A DNA stretch of 16,009 nt, taken from positions 1-16,009 of the forward strand of contig DXLX01000037.1 in the NCBI GenBank assembly GCA_019414515.1. The letters run 5' to 3'. This DNA is from Collinsella sp. Its GTDB lineage: Bacteria; Actinomycetota; Coriobacteriia; Coriobacteriales; Coriobacteriaceae. A program made the translations under genes and the position numbers. Positions within the stretch are counted from its first letter, which is position 1, and every line of letters starts with the position of its first letter. Positions 14,399-16,009 of this stretch are shown here, piece by piece. A model generated the notes under the pieces. It did not search any database and was not told the DNA's origin. It saw nothing but the letters and a program-made list of their open reading frames with translations.

Positions 14399-14456
14399 AC
14401 GCCCTTCATACACGAACCGACACTTTTAAAGCCGCCTAGTCCGCGCACCGTTTAGC

Positions 14457-14500
14457 AACGCCACCGCCGAGCTCCCCTCCAGCGGTGGCGTTTTCTGTTT
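14457..14500 (+). terminator. Terminator after the first surface-protein gene
   Basis: A perfect 11-bp stem (14457-14467 with 14482-14492) is followed by a T-rich stretch (TTCTGTTT), about 60 bases past the stop. The remaining interval to 14603 holds a degenerate copy of the hairpin seen at 12430-12464 (arms near 14524-14529 and 14543-14548), showing that the duplicated unit reaches back into the permease terminator. Confidence 0.8.
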
Positions 14501-14603
14501 GCACTCGTATGGCGCACACGCGAGCGGAGTCGCAACAAGCGGCTCCGCGCTTTGTGATTAATGCCCGACAACGCGTAGGTGCGCAGCTTATTCCTCTTCC
14601 GGA

Positions 14604-14700
14604 TTTTGGACATTTTGCCCTCCAAACGGCACTACCGCCGGCAACATCCAGCAGATACGCTGAATCTAGTCGTATAGGCCCTATGAGAACGGAAGCAACC
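14604..14700 (+). repeat. Duplicated leader, copy 2
   Basis: This is the second copy of the 39-base invariant element (14604-14642) with the same TTTGGA-N10-TCCAAA dyad (14605-14626) and the same 58-base distance to the start. The start-proximal palindrome is kept as ATAGG-C-CCTAT (14674-14684), although the flanking bases differ. Confidence 0.7.
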
Positions 14701-15900
14701 ATGGCAGCCTTGTTCACGACCCCCAAACGCAATGACACTACCGCCGGAACCCATGTTGCCGAACCCGACGTTCGCCGTCGCATAGGACTCGCGCACGGCA
14801 GCTGGCGCCGCGTGACGCGCCGCATCGTCGCGGGCGCCGTGTGCGCGCTCACGGTGAGCTCGCTGCTCATGCCGAGCGTCTCGCTCGCAGCGGAATGGGT
14901 CAAGGTCGGCGGCAACAAGTACAACACCGCGGCGAGCGACGAGGCCGGTACCTGGTCGTGGGACGGCGCCGACGACTTGAAGCTCAACAACTATAACGGC
15001 GGCGAGATCCAGGCCGCAGGCAAGCTCAACGTGAATTACTCGGGAACCAACATCGTCACTGCCGAATGGATCGAAAGCATCAACGTTTCTCATGGCACTA
15101 ACGAGAATGCCGAGCTCAATATCCAAGGCGACGAGGGCGGCACGCTCAGCGTGACATCTACTGAGGACGCTATCCTCTCCACGGGTAATATCAACATCGA
15201 CGGAGCCGGATCCGTCAACGCCACGAGCACTGGGTTTGATGCCATCAATGCCGGAGGTGATCTCGCTATCAAAGGTTCGGGCAACGTCAACGCCACGGGT
15301 GCATCGGATGGCATCAGGGCAAACGGCAATATCACGATTGACGACAGCGGAGCCGTCACCGCCAGGGCTACCAAGGACAAGGGTATTGGAGCCGACAAGA
15401 ACCTCACCATCAAGGGTGGCGGGACGGTCGAGGCAAGCTCAGCCGATGGTGAGGCCCTTTGGAGCGGCGGTAATATCAACATCTCGGACGGCAGCCAGGT
15501 CAAGGCAAACGCCGAGGGATATCTTGCCGTCGACACTGAGGGCAGTCTCGCGGTCACGAACGCCTCCCTTGACGCAAGCGGTGTTGAATATGGCGTCTAT
15601 GCCCACAAGGGCGTTACGCTCGATCACGCGACCGTGACGGTCCGTACCAGCGCGAACGGCGGCCAGGCCATCGCCCTCATCACTGACGGGGGCGACATCG
15701 ACATCAAGAACGGCTCCACCGTGGACGCGTTTGCGGAAGGCGAGGTTTCGGCTGCATTCTCCACCAGAAACGATCGACCCAACGAGAAGGGCGGCCACAT
15801 CTACATCAGCGACTCCGTTGTCAAGGCCATAGCCCGCTATGTCGAGAACGGCGACGGCCCCATCCCCTACAGACACTATGACCCAATCCGAGGGCACTAA
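14701..15900 (+). CDS. Second beta-helix surface protein, truncated before the anchor
   Basis: This 399-residue tandem paralogue of the gene at 12611-14398 has the same long signal peptide (1-64; EPDVRRR, HGSWRRVTRR, ALTVSSLLMPSVSLAAE) and beta-helix rungs (about 162-300). It follows the first protein to the segment GGHIYISDSVVKAIARY (364-380), then ends with PYRHYDPIRGH. The last roughly 200 residues of the paralogue (further beta domain, Pro/Glu/Lys linker, LAATGD, membrane helix) are missing. Just before the stop, another frame resumes with SEG, matching the paralogue's ESEGLN, which suggests a frameshift near 15865-15880; beyond that no homology continues, so a deletion or recombination also occurred. 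The product would be secreted but not wall-anchored, or the gene is decaying. The upstream GGAAG is a weaker binding site than in copy 1. Confidence 0.75.
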   Translation: MAALFTTPKRNDTTAGTHVAEPDVRRRIGLAHGSWRRVTRRIVAGAVCALTVSSLLMPSVSLAAEWVKVGGNKYNTAASDEAGTWSWDGADDLKLNNYNGGEIQAAGKLNVNYSGTNIVTAEWIESINVSHGTNENAELNIQGDEGGTLSVTSTEDAILSTGNINIDGAGSVNATSTGFDAINAGGDLAIKGSGNVNATGASDGIRANGNITIDDSGAVTARATKDKGIGADKNLTIKGGGTVEASSADGEALWSGGNINISDGSQVKANAEGYLAVDTEGSLAVTNASLDASGVEYGVYAHKGVTLDHATVTVRTSANGGQAIALITDGGDIDIKNGSTVDAFAEGEVSAAFSTRNDRPNEKGGHIYISDSVVKAIARYVENGDGPIPYRHYDPIRGH

Positions 15901-15909
15901 AAAGATAGG

Positions 15910-15939
15910 AGCCCCCGCTCGTGGCCGCGGGTCGGGGCT
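15910..15939 (+). other. GC-rich hairpin downstream of the truncated surface gene
   Basis: Positions 15910-15915 pair with 15934-15939 and 15917-15921 with 15928-15932 (two wobbles), with a C-C mismatch between the two stems and a six-base loop. No T-run follows, so termination is doubtful. It may belong to the leader of the gene starting at 16001. Confidence 0.35.
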
Positions 15940-16000
15940 GCGACAATGATGTTGAAGTGCCATAGGCGCAGCCGCGCCGCAACGAGGTTGGGAGGCTCCC

Positions 16001-16009
16001 ATGCCAAAG
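16001..16009 (+). CDS. Start of a further gene, cut by the window edge
   Basis: ATG CCA AAG (Met-Pro-Lys) follows GGGAGG at a five-base gap, the same binding-site pattern used elsewhere in this window. Only three codons are visible, so nothing can be said about the product. Confidence 0.5.

Overview
The window is high-GC and gene-dense. The genes use Shine-Dalgarno-led ATG and GTG starts and are separated by strong intrinsic terminators. Features pointing to a Gram-positive gut actinobacterium of the Coriobacteriia, most likely Collinsella or a close relative, are: a bile-salt-hydrolase-like enzyme, secreted beta-helix proteins with an LAxTG-type wall-sorting tail, an XRE-HTH/AlaA fusion, and short-family peptide deformylases. 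The genus is an inference from gene content; no rRNA or tRNA gene is present to confirm it.

Layout. Positions 1-1236 hold a minus-strand gene for a winged-helix protein with an acidic N-terminus and an RGG-rich tail, followed by an unusually structured 3' region. Positions 1237-3268 hold a DHA2-type MFS efflux pump (minus) divergent from a short peptide deformylase (plus). Positions 3343-4863 hold an XRE-HTH/alanine-aminotransferase fusion (minus) with a strong internal ribosome binding site exactly at the fusion junction and a phased set of GTTCAATT operator candidates upstream. Positions 5026-6913 hold a LysR regulator (minus) divergent from an EamA-family permease (plus), with a T-N11-A-containing palindrome between them. 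Positions 7071-9299 encode a Kup potassium transporter. Positions 9381-10898 hold, on the minus strand, a choloylglycine hydrolase with all catalytic residues and a second short deformylase paralogue whose catalytic Glu is replaced by Met. Positions 11092-12402 encode an AzgA-type NCS2 purine permease. Positions 12403-15900 hold a tandemly duplicated cassette for secreted beta-helix surface proteins. The first copy is complete, with a long signal peptide and LAATGD anchor. The second is cut off before the anchor. Both carry the same 39-base upstream element at the same distance from the start codon. A further gene begins at 16001 and runs off the edge.

How the genes relate. The window is mostly single-gene transcription units rather than one pathway. 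Themes are nutrient and ion uptake or efflux (MFS, EamA, Kup, NCS2), amino-acid metabolism under apparent self-control (HTH-AlaA), adaptation to bile (BSH), and cell-surface display (the beta-helix pair). The most promising items are the possible dual products and operator array of HTH-AlaA, the pseudo-deformylase, the RGG-tailed winged-helix protein with its nested 3' structure, and the duplicated surface-protein cassette with its unexplained leader element.
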